In this document: positions 44,675 through 55,688 of the stretch, in pieces
Layout of the letters: every line of letters starts with the position of its first letter
Numbering within the stretch: the stretch's first letter is position 1
NCBI RefSeq assembly: GCF_002295065.1
Contig: NZ_NSGG01000014.1
Location: 1 to 64,000 of the forward strand
DNA: 64,000 nucleotides
Source of the DNA: Mesorhizobium sp. WSM3859
Lineage (GTDB): Bacteria; Pseudomonadota; Alphaproteobacteria; Rhizobiales; Rhizobiaceae
Direction of reading: 5' to 3'
The notes under the pieces: model-generated
What the model was told of the DNA's origin: nothing
What the model saw: the letters and a program-made list of their open reading frames with translations, nothing else
The model's database searches: none
Program-made: the position numbers and the translations under genes

Positions 44675-45637
44675 ATGACCGATATCGCAGCGACCGCCTC
44701 CCCGTCGACGCAAACCACGACACTGCCGGCGAGGCTGGCGAAGGGCTTCGTCGACCGCCTCGTCATCATCATCCCCTATCTCTGGCTGCTGTTCTTCTTC
44801 CTCGTTCCCTTCATCATCGTCTTCAAGATCTCGCTGTCGCAAACGGCGATCTCGATGCCACCCTATACGCCGGTGCTCGACTTCAGCGACGGCATTTCCG
44901 GGTTCTTTGCCGGCTTCCGCGAGCTCAACTTCGACAACTACACCTGGCTCACCCAGGATGCGCTCTATTTCAACGCCTATGTGACGAGCCTGGTCATCGC
45001 AGGCATCTCGACGATACTCACCCTGATCGTCGGCTATCCGATCGCCTATGGCATGGCGCGTGCGCCGGCGACGATCCGGCCGACCTTGCTGATGCTGGTG
45101 ATCCTGCCCTTCTGGACATCGTTCTTGATCCGCGTCTATGCCTGGATCGGCATCCTCAAGCCTGAAGGGTTGCTCAATCAGTTGCTGATGTCACTGCACA
45201 TCATCAGCCAGCCGCTGGTGATCTTGAACACCTACACGGCGATCTTCATCGGCATCGTCTATTCCTACCTGCCCTTCATGGTGCTGCCGCTCTATTCGTC
45301 GCTTGAGAAGATGGACTATTCGCTGGTCGAGGCCGCGGAGGATCTCGGCTGCCCGCCGATCGGCGCCTTCTGGAAGATCACCTTCCCGCTGTCGCTGCCC
45401 GGCGTCGTCGCCGGCTGCCTGCTGGTGTTCATCCCGGCCGTCGGCGAGTTCGTCATCCCCGACCTTCTCGGCGGCTCGCAGACGCTGATGATCGGCAAGA
45501 CGCTCTGGAACGAATTCTTCTCCAACCGCGACTGGCCGGTCTCCTCGGCGGTGGCCGTCATCCTGCTTCTGGTCCTGATCATCCCGATCATGTTCTTCCA
45601 GCAGGCGCAAGCAAAGGCACAGGAGCAGGGCAGATGA
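44675..45637 (+). CDS. potH: Polyamine ABC transporter permease
   Basis: A 320-residue inner-membrane permease with six or so helices (LWLLFFFLVPFIIVFKISLS, ISTILTLIVGYPIAYGMARA, and others). The EAA loop reads VEAAEDLGCPPIGAFWKITF, which contacts the ATPase. AGGAGG lies just before ATG 44675. Its stop overlaps the next ATG. It pairs with PotI to form the membrane channel. Confidence 0.94.
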   Translation: MTDIAATASPSTQTTTLPARLAKGFVDRLVIIIPYLWLLFFFLVPFIIVFKISLSQTAISMPPYTPVLDFSDGISGFFAGFRELNFDNYTWLTQDALYFNAYVTSLVIAGISTILTLIVGYPIAYGMARAPATIRPTLLMLVILPFWTSFLIRVYAWIGILKPEGLLNQLLMSLHIISQPLVILNTYTAIFIGIVYSYLPFMVLPLYSSLEKMDYSLVEAAEDLGCPPIGAFWKITFPLSLPGVVAGCLLVFIPAVGEFVIPDLLGGSQTLMIGKTLWNEFFSNRDWPVSSAVAVILLLVLIIPIMFFQQAQAKAQEQGR

Positions 45638-46452
45638 ACTCGACCTGGAGCCGCTTCAACATCACCTCGATCGTGCTGGGCTTTGCCTTCCTCTATTTGC
45701 CGATCGTGCTTCTGATCGTCTTTTCCTTCAACGAATCGAAGCTCGTCACCGTCTGGGGCGGCTTCTCGACCAAGTGGTACGTGTCGCTGTTCCACAACCA
45801 GGGCCTGATGGACGCCACTTGGGTGACGGCGCGCGTCGGCGTCATCTCGGCGACGGTGGCGACCGTGCTCGGCACGCTCGCCGCCATCACGCTGACGCGC
45901 TACACGCGCTTCCGGGGGCGGGTGCTGTTTTCGGGCATGGTCTTCGCGCCGCTGGTCATGCCGGAGGTCATCACGGGCCTCTCGCTGCTCTTGCTCTTCG
46001 TCGCCGTTGGGCTGGACCGCGGCTTCTTCACGGTGACGCTCGCGCACATCACCTTCACCATGTGCTTCGTCGCCGTCGTCGTGCAGTCCCGTCTGGTTTC
46101 GTTCGATCGCTCGCTCGAGGAGGCCGCGATGGATCTGGGCGCGCCACCGGTGAAGACCTTCTTCCAGATCACCTTGCCGGTCATCCTGCCGGCGATCATC
46201 TCCGGCTGGATGCTGGCCTTCACGCTCTCGCTCGACGATCTGGTCATCGCGAGCTTCTCCTCGGGTCCGGGCGCCACCACGCTGCCGATGAAGATCTACA
46301 GCCAGGTGCGTCTCGGCGTGACGCCGGAAATCAACGCCGCCTGCACCATCCTGATCGCGGTGGTGGCGATCGGCGTCATCATCGCCTCGATCGCCAACAA
46401 GCGTCGCGAGATCCAGCGCCAGCTCGACGAGCAGGCCGCCCAGCGCGGTTAA
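45634..46452 (+). CDS. potI: Polyamine ABC transporter permease
   Basis: A 272-residue permease, second half of the channel. The start overlaps the potH stop (ATGA), so translation is coupled. Six helices are visible. The EAA motif is EEAAMDLGAPPVKTFFQITL, followed by LSLDDLVIASFSSGPGATTL, characteristic of PotI/PotC. It is the last gene of potFGHI; a stem-loop without a T-run follows at 46458. Confidence 0.94.
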   Translation: MNSTWSRFNITSIVLGFAFLYLPIVLLIVFSFNESKLVTVWGGFSTKWYVSLFHNQGLMDATWVTARVGVISATVATVLGTLAAITLTRYTRFRGRVLFSGMVFAPLVMPEVITGLSLLLLFVAVGLDRGFFTVTLAHITFTMCFVAVVVQSRLVSFDRSLEEAAMDLGAPPVKTFFQITLPVILPAIISGWMLAFTLSLDDLVIASFSSGPGATTLPMKIYSQVRLGVTPEINAACTILIAVVAIGVIIASIANKRREIQRQLDEQAAQRG

Positions 46453-46457
46453 GTGGC

Positions 46458-46478
46458 GGGGGCGCTTTTTGCGCCCCC
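46458..46478. other. Stem-loop between convergent potI and asmA-like genes
   Basis: GGGGGCGC and GCGCCCCC form a perfect 8-base stem around a TTTTT loop. There is no U-tract after it on either strand, so it may protect 3' ends or terminate weakly. Confidence 0.55.
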
Positions 46479-46482
46479 AAAC

Positions 46483-48363
46483 TTACTGGCCCGAGACGCC
46501 GGGAGCGATCGGCGAGATGAACGGCGCGCTCCAGTTGCCGCCGACGAAGAACAGCGACTGGTTCGGCTGAGCGGGAGGCGGAGTGGCCGCCTGACCGTTG
46601 GGCTGTTGGGGCTGCTGCGCCGGCTGTCCGGTGGGCACGACGCCGCCCGAGAGCGCCAGCCCGCGTCCGGCATAGGAGGCGATGCCCGACAGCCAGATCT
46701 TGTATTTCTGCGCGTTGATCTCGGCCTTGTCGAGGCGCGCCACGCCCTTCGAGATGCTTGCCTTGATCTCGGCGCCGTCGATCGGCAGCGAACCCTTGGA
46801 GACGTCGTCGAGAGCGAAGAAGCCGCCTTGCTGGTTGCGCTTCAGGAAGGCCGGCAGGTCGAGCCCGTTGAGCGTGCCCGGCCCGAACGTCGCCGAGAAC
46901 GACCCATCGGCATTCTCGAAAATCGAGTTCCACGCCTTGCCCGGTCCCTTGAGGATGACCGACACCGTACCGGTGCCGGCCGGCACCAGCCGCGTCATTC
47001 CCGCCGCCGTGCCAAAGGCGCCCGTGTCCACATCAGATGCCAGCAGCCGCATCTCGACCTGCGTGCCCTCGGGCTTGCGGTCGAAGCGCAGGCTGCTCTG
47101 GATGGTGCCGTTGAAAGCCGATGCGTCGGATATGTCGAAGACGGCAAGGCCGTTCTTGACCTGCGCGGTGGCGGCGACGTCGGCGAGCTGCACCGGTCCC
47201 GCCATGGCATGCGCCGCCGACAGCCTGAGATCGAGGTTGATGCGGTCGGCGAAGCTGGTGTCGATGTCGCCGGGGCCTGTCTCGCTGGTCGGCGCGACCG
47301 GCGTGAAGGCCGACAGGAAAGATCTCAAATCCAGCGTATCGAAGGCGAGCGTGCCGGCGATCACCGGGCGCCCTTCGGCGAAGGAGAAATCCAGCGCTCC
47401 CATGCCCGGATTGTTGTTCAGCGTGACTGTCGTGTTCTCGAATTTCGCGCGCCCCGCCGAGGCGTTCACCTTGCTGGTGACCGCGACCGCACCGATCGCG
47501 GCACCCGGCGCGAGGCCGGCCTGCGACCACTCCAGCACGCGCCGCAGCGACGGCGCGGCGAACTTGGCCTGGCCGTCCAGATAGGCATTGTCCGACATCG
47601 AGGCCGTTCCGTCGAAGGAGAATGTCGCTGGCGCCGCCTTGAAGGAGAGGGTGACGGGCGCCGCGCCTCCGGCAAACAGCACCAGCGGTTTCGCCGAGGA
47701 GAAATCGAGCTGCACGGTCTCGCCGCGCCAGATTCCGGTCGCGGTCAGCGATGCATCGCTGTTCATCGCCTCCCAGTTCACCTGGCCGCTCAGGCTGCTC
47801 AGGATCTCGGTGTCCTTGCCGTCGGCCGTTGTCACGACGCGGCCATCGCGAAACTCGACCGTGCCAAACGGATCGGAAGGCAACCTGCCGAGGTCGGGCT
47901 TCTGCGGGTTGGTGGCGACCACGCCGCGCGCGGTATCGATCGAGCGCGTGATGCGCCCCCCGGTCGGAAGCGGCGGCAGATAGAAGCCGCTCGCCATGCG
48001 TTGCACCCTGATCGTCGGCCGCACCAGCCTTGCGGTCGAGAAAGCGACGTCGCCCTGCAGGGCGGCCATGGCCGAGAGATCGACTTCCACGCGATCGGCC
48101 TCGACTACCGGCGGCGCGTCGGTCTCGGTCCATTGCGACAGCGTCACGTCGCTGAGGATGGCCCGGAACTTCGGCCACACCTCGATGCGCGGCGAGCCGT
48201 CGATCGTGACCCGGAAGCCGCTCCAGGCGCTCAGTTCCCAGGCGATTCGGTCGCGCACGATGCGGGTCGAGGCGATCAGCGGCAGCGCCGCGACCGCGAG
48301 CGCGATGATGAGCACGGCGACGCCGATCGCCCACACCCCGCGCCGGATCAAAGATGATGGCAT
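46483..48363 (-). CDS. AsmA-family envelope protein
   Basis: A 626-residue protein. One N-terminal membrane helix (about residues 8-30) is followed by an AsmA start: TRIVRDRIAWELSAWSGFRV and IEVWPKFRAILSDVTLSQW. Long beta-rich repeats follow (chorein-like, lipid-groove type). The C-terminal AsmA_2 region has FADRINLDLRLSAAHAM and TFGPGTLNGLDLPAFLKR, and the protein ends in a Pro/Gln-rich tail (about 590-610). AsmA-like proteins are thought to carry phospholipids between inner and outer membranes. It is transcribed toward potI, with no operon partner. Confidence 0.85.
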   Translation of the reverse strand: MPSSLIRRGVWAIGVAVLIIALAVAALPLIASTRIVRDRIAWELSAWSGFRVTIDGSPRIEVWPKFRAILSDVTLSQWTETDAPPVVEADRVEVDLSAMAALQGDVAFSTARLVRPTIRVQRMASGFYLPPLPTGGRITRSIDTARGVVATNPQKPDLGRLPSDPFGTVEFRDGRVVTTADGKDTEILSSLSGQVNWEAMNSDASLTATGIWRGETVQLDFSSAKPLVLFAGGAAPVTLSFKAAPATFSFDGTASMSDNAYLDGQAKFAAPSLRRVLEWSQAGLAPGAAIGAVAVTSKVNASAGRAKFENTTVTLNNNPGMGALDFSFAEGRPVIAGTLAFDTLDLRSFLSAFTPVAPTSETGPGDIDTSFADRINLDLRLSAAHAMAGPVQLADVAATAQVKNGLAVFDISDASAFNGTIQSSLRFDRKPEGTQVEMRLLASDVDTGAFGTAAGMTRLVPAGTGTVSVILKGPGKAWNSIFENADGSFSATFGPGTLNGLDLPAFLKRNQQGGFFALDDVSKGSLPIDGAEIKASISKGVARLDKAEINAQKYKIWLSGIASYAGRGLALSGGVVPTGQPAQQPQQPNGQAATPPPAQPNQSLFFVGGNWSAPFISPIAPGVSGQ

Positions 48364-48627
48364 TTCGCCCCGTATGCTTCTGTTGCCGACAAATCGCCCG
48401 ACGGGTGTACCCGAGCGCCGACGCTTTTCAAGTCTTTATGGCCTTGCGATGGCGTTTGCGCCGCGTCCGCCATGGGCCGCCCGAACAAAATCTTGCTCTG
48501 CTGCGCTGCAATATGCATAAGCGAACCGTACGACCCCGGTCCACGGTTGCGCGCCGTTTTTGGAACGATGGCATAGGCGATGTTGGGCTTAACTGGCTCG
48601 AACGCGACGCGCTTTGGGAGAGCGATC

Positions 48628-50586
<1,959 letters not shown>

Positions 50587-50712
50587 CGGGTGGCATGGTT
50601 AACGAAATCTCTCCAGCGAATTTACCTAGATTTCACGGGTGGTACACATTCGTAAATTTTTCCGCGCTCCGGTAAGGACTTGTTAAGGGACGACCCCGAT
50701 AGTCGCGTGTAA

Positions 50713-50815
50713 CTTGAGGGAGAAATCCCGTTCCTCGTCCCCTGAGGTTCAGCTCAAGCCCCCGTTGTGACAGCATCCCATTTCTCAAGGCGTCCTCCCG
50801 GACGCCTTTTTCTTT
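50713..50815 (+). ncRNA. Candidate small structured RNA upstream of a terminator
   Basis: Between the ligase stop (50586) and the terminator are about 200 non-coding bases. A fold can be drawn by eye: CTTGAG (50713-50718) with CTCAAG (50753-50758), enclosing GGGA-GAAA-TCCC (50718-50729) with a GNRA-like loop and a CCTC/TGAGG hairpin. The intrinsic terminator at 50787-50811 would end the transcript. An inverted repeat AATTTAC (50619-50625)/GTAAATT (50652-50658) lies further upstream. It may instead be a long 3' UTR. No known family was recognised. Confidence 0.35.
50787..50815 (+). terminator. Intrinsic terminator after acetoacetate-CoA ligase
   Basis: GGCGTCC (50789-50795), loop TCCC, GGACGCC (50800-50806), flanked by AA and TTTTT, then CTTT. 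A classic rho-independent terminator on the plus strand, 200 bases after the ligase stop codon. Confidence 0.9.
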
Positions 50816-50839
50816 GGCCGAAACTGATCCAGGACGATC

Positions 50840-53800
50840 TTATTCGGCAAGCACGCGGGTCGAGGGGAAGGCGATCTCGACCAGGGTTCCTTCGCCTGGC
50901 GTCGATGTGATGGCGAAGCGGGCGCGGTTCGCCTCCACCATGGCCTTGGTGAGGGGCAGACCGAGGCCGGTGCCGTCGCCGCGTCCGCGCTTCAGCGCAT
51001 TGATCTGCTTGAAAGGCTTCAGCGCCTGCTCGATCTCGGCTGGCGTCATGCCGATGCCGGTATCGCGCACGCGCATGACGACATCGCCTGAGGCCTCGTA
51101 AGCGGTCGAGACGATCACCTGGCCGCCGGCCTGGGTGTAGCGGATGGCGTTGGACAGGATGTTGAGGGCGATCTGGCGCACGCTTCGCAAATCCGCCACC
51201 ACTTCCGGCAGCCGCGAGGCGAAACTGGAGCGGATGATGACGCGCTCGCGATTGGCCTGCGGCTGCATCATCGCCACCGTCTCGGCCAGCGTGTCGTTGA
51301 GCGACACCGCCTCGTAATCCATCTCCTGCTGGCCGGCCTCGATCTTCGAGATGTCGAGCAGGTCGTTGACGAGATCGAGCACGTGATTGCCGGACCGGTT
51401 GATGTCGCGCAGGTAGTCGCGATAGCGGTCGTTGGCGACCGGGCCGAACTTCTCGTCCACCATCAGCTCGGAAAAGCCGATGATGGCGTTGAGCGGCGTG
51501 CGGATCTCATGGCTGATGCGGGCCAGGAAGTCCGTCTTCTGCGAGGAGGCGCGCTCGGCGACCGCGCGGGCCTGCGTCAGTTCTTCCTCGGCCCGCTTCC
51601 ATTGCGTGATGTCGCGCACCACGGCGCAGAAGCCGCTGTCGTTCGGCAGCCTGCCGATGGTCATGAACAGCGGGATGAAACGCCCCTGCGCCTCGCGGCC
51701 GATGACCTCGCGCCCGTCATTCAAGACGCTCGCCACGCCCGGCTCCGAAAGGCCAGCGAGATAGTCGCGCGCCGCGCGCTGGCTTTCGATGGCGAACAGC
51801 GAGGCAAAGGGCTTGCCGGCGACCTCGTCGCTGTCGAAACCGAAAAGGGCTTCCGCCGGCCGGCTGATCGAGCGGATGTTGCCGTCGCGGCCGATCAGCA
51901 CGACGCCGTCGGTGGCGGTGTCGATGATGGTGCGCATCTCGGCGATGCGCGACTTCAATTCCGGCACGTCCGGCTGCAGCGCCGGTTCGTCGTTGGCGGC
52001 GGTGAAATGCGCGGCATCGTCCTCGCCGGAGCGCCGCACCACCAGCATCAGCGCCTTGCCGCCCCGCCACGGCACGGACCGAAGCAGGGCTTCGATCGGA
52101 AATTCCTGGCCCTGGCGGCTCTTGAGCTTCAGCGAGTGGTCGCTTTCGTCCGCGGCGGCATCCTCGGCATAGGGATCGGCAAACAGCGCACCCAGGCCCC
52201 CCGCATCCGCGAGGTCTTCCAGCGCATCGTAGCCGGTGAGCTCGAGGAAGGCGTCATTGGCGTAATGGAGCTCGTCGCCCGAATGGATCAGCAACGGCAC
52301 TGGCAGCCTGGCGAGGATGGACGTATCGGGCGCCTTGGCTTCTTCTCCGGTCGAAAAAGCGGAGGGCACAAAGCCTGCGAGTTTGAGCGGCGGCACATCG
52401 AGGCGCGGCCGCGCCGGTGCTTCCGCTACTGGCTGTTCTTCCGCCGGCGTGGCGGCATCCGCGTCGGAGCCTGCCCAATCCTCATCGTCCTGCGCATCGC
52501 GGAAATCGTCGGCGGTCATGCTGTCGTCGCCCGCCGCCGCATCGCGAGCCGGCGTTTCGGCGACCGGCTCGGTCGCTGGCTGTTCGACCGGCTGCCGCGC
52601 CTCGGGACGCTCGGCCGTCTGCTGGGTGGCCGCTGCCTGGCTGTCCTCGGAAGCAGGTTCGACGCCGGCTTCTTCCCCGGATTTCTCACCGTCGGCGTAG
52701 CTGAGCAGCGAGCCGGAAGCGGCCGGCGTCACGGTCTTGGCGGCGTCGTCCGTCGCGGCGGCGTCATCGATACCGTCGAGCCTCGCCAGGTCTTTCTGGT
52801 CTTCCGCCTCGGTCTGTGCTTCATCAGTCTCCGCATCGGCCTTCGCGTCCGCGGTTTCCGAGGCTTCCGGCGCGGGTGCCGGCGTCGCCTCCAGCGCGGG
52901 GTTCTCGTGCGCCGCCGCTTCAAGCGTCGTTGGCTGGTTTGCCTCGGCCTTCGTTCCGACGGCTGGCTCTTTCGCCGTTGACTCGTCCTTGCCGGCAACA
53001 GCCGCATCGGCCTGCTTGCCGGCTTCGGCGGCGCCCGCCTCGGCAGGCAGGGAATTGTCCCTGCGCAGCCGCTCGCCGATCTCGCGGAACGCGCTGCGCT
53101 CGAGGATCGACAGGCTCCTCTGACTTGCAGGCGTGTCGCTTTCCGGCTGCTTGTCGTTGGCCGGCTGGCGGTGCTCGGCCAGCCTTATCACCTTGTCGGC
53201 GAAGCGCCGCTCCGGCTTGGGCACGATGCTCAGCGCCGGCACTTCGCCCTGGAACGGATCTCCGGGCTTTGGCTGTTCCGGCTGCGCCTGCTCCGCGGCT
53301 GGCTGCTCGACCGACGGCTCGCTCCCGGCAGGCGAGGCATTGGGCACCAGCGCCATGCCGAGCGCCTCCGGATCGATCACGGCGTCGGCGCTGCGCGCGA
53401 CGCCGAAGCCGCGAAAACCCTCGAAGGCACGGCTGCGGCCGTAGACGGGCAGCGCCGCCAGATCGACCGGTATCTTCAGATCGGTTCCGGCCACCGGCCA
53501 CAGCACCGATCGGCCTGACCAGGTGTCGCGCCGTTCGAGCAGACCGGCGATCTCGCCCGAGGCGTCAAGGCCGAAAGTGGTGGCGACGTCCTTGAAGCGG
53601 CGGCCGATCACATCGGCGGCGGGCTGGCCGACGATGTCTGCGAATTCGGGCGATAAAGCGCTGAATTTGCCTTCGGCGTCGGTGCGCCAGACGAAGCGCA
53701 AAGGTGGCGCCGAACGGTCGATGCCGCGGAGCGAAGCGGGTTGCGCGGGCTTGATGGTTTCGTTGACATCCTGCCGCTGGCCTCCGGGTGCAATGGCCTC

Positions 53801-54868
53801 CTTAGGCACGTCCGTCGCCGGTGCTGCCGATTGAGCCGGCCTGGCATTCTCTTCGCCGGCGTTGAAGTACCAATGGTCATGCTGGCTGGCGCCGGCGTCC
53901 GCAGTCTGTTGGCCGGGCTCGGCGGCATTCGCGTGATGATCGGTCGGGGCGGGCTGCTGGCCGGCCATCACCCGGCTTCCGGCGTCAGTCTGTGCATCGC
54001 CTTCAGCGGGCTCCGGGACCAGCTCGGCCTGTTCGTCAGCCGTCACGGCCGGTGCGGGGCTGTTGTCCTGGACCGGCTGGGGTTCGGGCTCGCCGGCCAG
54101 GCTTTCACCCGACAGCGTGGCGGCAACGATGCTTGGCGCCGCGACTTGCTCACCATGGGGCCGATCGCCTTGGCCGGCGGCCGGCTGTTCGCCTTGGTCG
54201 CCGTCGAACTGGTCCTCATCGATCACCACCAGCAGATGCCGCGTGTCCGTGAGCCGCGCGAAACCGGCCGGGTAGGAAGTGCCTTTGCCAGGCACAAGGC
54301 GCTTGACGACACGGTCGCCGCTGCTTGCCACATCCGCAACCAGCGCAGCCAGGGTCTGCGGCTCGATGCCGAGCGCCGCAAAGCCGTCCGAAGCCGCCTC
54401 GACATCGCCCTGCGCGTCGACGAAGGCGATGAAGTGCCCTGCCTCGGTGAAACCGCCGATGGCGCGGCTGGCGATCTCGCCGGCACTGCGGGAGCTGGTC
54501 TGCGCCGCCGGCACCGCCAGCAGGATTGCCTTCTCGCCGTCCGGCATCGTCACGGCGCTGGCCAGGAAACCCATGGCACGGCTCACCATGCCCGTGGCCA
54601 GCCTCACCGTGATGGCGCTGTCGTTGCCAATCTCGGGAAAACCGCTGGTCGCCATGATCTGCCGCCTGGCAATCAGCGGCAGTCGCGCCGACGCGCCGAT
54701 GATGGCCTCGATATCCGGATAGCCGAACACCGACGCCCCCGGTCCGTTTGCCCAGATCACCTGCTCGAGGTCGGCCGACAAAATGGCCAGGGCGTCGCCG
54801 GCGGCAAAGCGCTGGCGCACCGCGTCAAGCACGGCGACGTCAAGGAAGGAGTAGTTTTCAGGCGGCAT
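50840..54868 (-). CDS. pdhS: Multi-PAS histidine kinase of the PdhS/PleC/DivJ cell-cycle type
   Basis: A 1342-residue soluble kinase. The N-terminus (residues 1-60, SFLDVAVLDAVRQRFAAGDA) resembles rhizobial PdhS proteins. A PAS-like domain lies near 395-490. Long Ala/Glu/Pro-rich, low-complexity stretches occupy about 230-380 and 510-860. Two further PAS domains lie near 865-970 and 990-1110. The kinase core follows: H-box ARISHEIRTPLNAIIGFSE near 1130, N-box IALNILSNAIRYT, G1 DTGIGMTPAEIE, and G2 GDGTGLGLPLTKAM. PdhS-type kinases phosphorylate or dephosphorylate DivK and so steer CtrA. No receiver is fused, so it is not a hybrid kinase. A perfect CtrA box sits just upstream. Confidence 0.85.
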   Translation of the reverse strand: MPPENYSFLDVAVLDAVRQRFAAGDALAILSADLEQVIWANGPGASVFGYPDIEAIIGASARLPLIARRQIMATSGFPEIGNDSAITVRLATGMVSRAMGFLASAVTMPDGEKAILLAVPAAQTSSRSAGEIASRAIGGFTEAGHFIAFVDAQGDVEAASDGFAALGIEPQTLAALVADVASSGDRVVKRLVPGKGTSYPAGFARLTDTRHLLVVIDEDQFDGDQGEQPAAGQGDRPHGEQVAAPSIVAATLSGESLAGEPEPQPVQDNSPAPAVTADEQAELVPEPAEGDAQTDAGSRVMAGQQPAPTDHHANAAEPGQQTADAGASQHDHWYFNAGEENARPAQSAAPATDVPKEAIAPGGQRQDVNETIKPAQPASLRGIDRSAPPLRFVWRTDAEGKFSALSPEFADIVGQPAADVIGRRFKDVATTFGLDASGEIAGLLERRDTWSGRSVLWPVAGTDLKIPVDLAALPVYGRSRAFEGFRGFGVARSADAVIDPEALGMALVPNASPAGSEPSVEQPAAEQAQPEQPKPGDPFQGEVPALSIVPKPERRFADKVIRLAEHRQPANDKQPESDTPASQRSLSILERSAFREIGERLRRDNSLPAEAGAAEAGKQADAAVAGKDESTAKEPAVGTKAEANQPTTLEAAAHENPALEATPAPAPEASETADAKADAETDEAQTEAEDQKDLARLDGIDDAAATDDAAKTVTPAASGSLLSYADGEKSGEEAGVEPASEDSQAAATQQTAERPEARQPVEQPATEPVAETPARDAAAGDDSMTADDFRDAQDDEDWAGSDADAATPAEEQPVAEAPARPRLDVPPLKLAGFVPSAFSTGEEAKAPDTSILARLPVPLLIHSGDELHYANDAFLELTGYDALEDLADAGGLGALFADPYAEDAAADESDHSLKLKSRQGQEFPIEALLRSVPWRGGKALMLVVRRSGEDDAAHFTAANDEPALQPDVPELKSRIAEMRTIIDTATDGVVLIGRDGNIRSISRPAEALFGFDSDEVAGKPFASLFAIESQRAARDYLAGLSEPGVASVLNDGREVIGREAQGRFIPLFMTIGRLPNDSGFCAVVRDITQWKRAEEELTQARAVAERASSQKTDFLARISHEIRTPLNAIIGFSELMVDEKFGPVANDRYRDYLRDINRSGNHVLDLVNDLLDISKIEAGQQEMDYEAVSLNDTLAETVAMMQPQANRERVIIRSSFASRLPEVVADLRSVRQIALNILSNAIRYTQAGGQVIVSTAYEASGDVVMRVRDTGIGMTPAEIEQALKPFKQINALKRGRGDGTGLGLPLTKAMVEANRARFAITSTPGEGTLVEIAFPSTRVLAE

Positions 54869-54901
54869 GCGCTGGGCAACCCTCCGGAGCGGGCAATTCA
54901 G

Positions 54902-54916
54902 TTAACGCTTTGTTAA
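54902..54916 (-). promoter_or_regulatory. Perfect CtrA-binding box TTAA-N7-TTAA
   Basis: TTAA-CGCTTTG-TTAA exactly matches the CtrA consensus. It lies 34-48 bases upstream of the kinase start codon, where it could activate or repress the promoter. PdhS/DivJ/PleC-type kinases act on the DivK-CtrA pathway, so this suggests feedback. Confidence 0.75.
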
Positions 54917-55032
54917 TAAAAGCCCGCGGTCCGAAGGTCCACAAGCCCTGGCTTGCATAGGTTGGAATCTCTGGGCTCTTGGTTAACGGCCCAGCGGCTG
55001 ACGCTACGGTTGCCGTGAGGGAAGATTCTATG

Positions 55033-55062
55033 GTGCAGTGCAACAAAGATGTTGCAATGCAC
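55033..55062. promoter_or_regulatory. Phasin promoter palindrome, probable PhaR-type operator
   Basis: GTGCAGTGCAAC (55033-55044) and GTTGCAATGCAC (55051-55062) are inverted with 11 of 12 positions matching and a 6-base spacer. TGCA-rich palindromes are bound by PhaR/AniA, the repressor of phasin genes. It lies 77 bases before the phasin ATG, next to a TATATT -10-like box (55073-55078). The regulator assignment is inference. Confidence 0.6.
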
Positions 55063-55138
55063 AAAAAAACCTCTATATTGCCACCATACATGAACGAGAC
55101 GGCTTTCTGTCAAAGCCGCTGCCCCGAAAGGTTGGAAA

Positions 55139-55606
55139 ATGTCCAAGACCACCGCCAAGACCGCTGCCGAGACCATCGAAAACGTTGAATTCCCGAGCTT
55201 CGACGCTTCCAAGGCCACCGACCAGATCCGCGCCTTCGCCGAGAAGGGCGTCGAGCAGTCGAAAGAGGCCTATGCCAAGCTGAAGACCGGCGCCGAGGAG
55301 ACCCAGAAGGTTCTGGAGTCGACCTACGAGACCGCCAAGGCCGTCTCCAGCGACGTTTCGCTCAAGGCGATCGCCGCGCTGCGCGCCAATGCCGAAGCCG
55401 GCTTCTCGCACCTTGAAGCCCTGGTCGGCGCCAAGACCCTTTCGGAAGTCGTCGAGCTGCAGACCGCTTTCCTGCGCAAGCGCGCCGAATTGGCGGTGGA
55501 GCAGGCCAAGGAGTTCCAGGCCGTTGCCACCAAGGCGGTCGAGGATGTCTCCAAGCCGGTCAAGAGCGCCTTCGAGAAGGCGATCAAGGACGCCAAGGCT
55601 GCCTAA
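55139..55606 (+). CDS. phaP: Phasin (PHB granule-associated protein)
   Basis: A 155-residue, almost fully helical protein of the phasin_2 family. It coats polyhydroxybutyrate granules and limits their fusion. Diagnostic parts are DQIRAFAEKGVEQSKEAYAK near residues 28-47 and LSEVVELQTAFLRKRAELA near 100-119, ending in a Lys/Ala-rich tail. AAAGG lies upstream of ATG 55139. A TGCA-rich palindrome in its promoter fits PhaR control. A multi-hairpin RNA begins about 80 bases after the stop and may come from the same transcript. Confidence 0.95.
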   Translation: MSKTTAKTAAETIENVEFPSFDASKATDQIRAFAEKGVEQSKEAYAKLKTGAEETQKVLESTYETAKAVSSDVSLKAIAALRANAEAGFSHLEALVGAKTLSEVVELQTAFLRKRAELAVEQAKEFQAVATKAVEDVSKPVKSAFEKAIKDAKAA

Positions 55607-55688
55607 TTTTCGCGCACAACTGTGCGATGCATCAAAACGTCGCATTTCGTCAGACAAATAGTTATGCGATAGAGTTGAGTAACCAGAT

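Noticed and set aside
46458..46478. Bidirectional terminator between potI and the AsmA gene
   Set aside because: The hairpin is perfect but no U-tract follows on either strand, so it is listed only as a stem-loop.
51383..52981. Plus-strand frame of 532 codons across the PdhS-like kinase
   Set aside because: The minus-strand kinase domains are clear; the plus frame has no domain or ribosome site.
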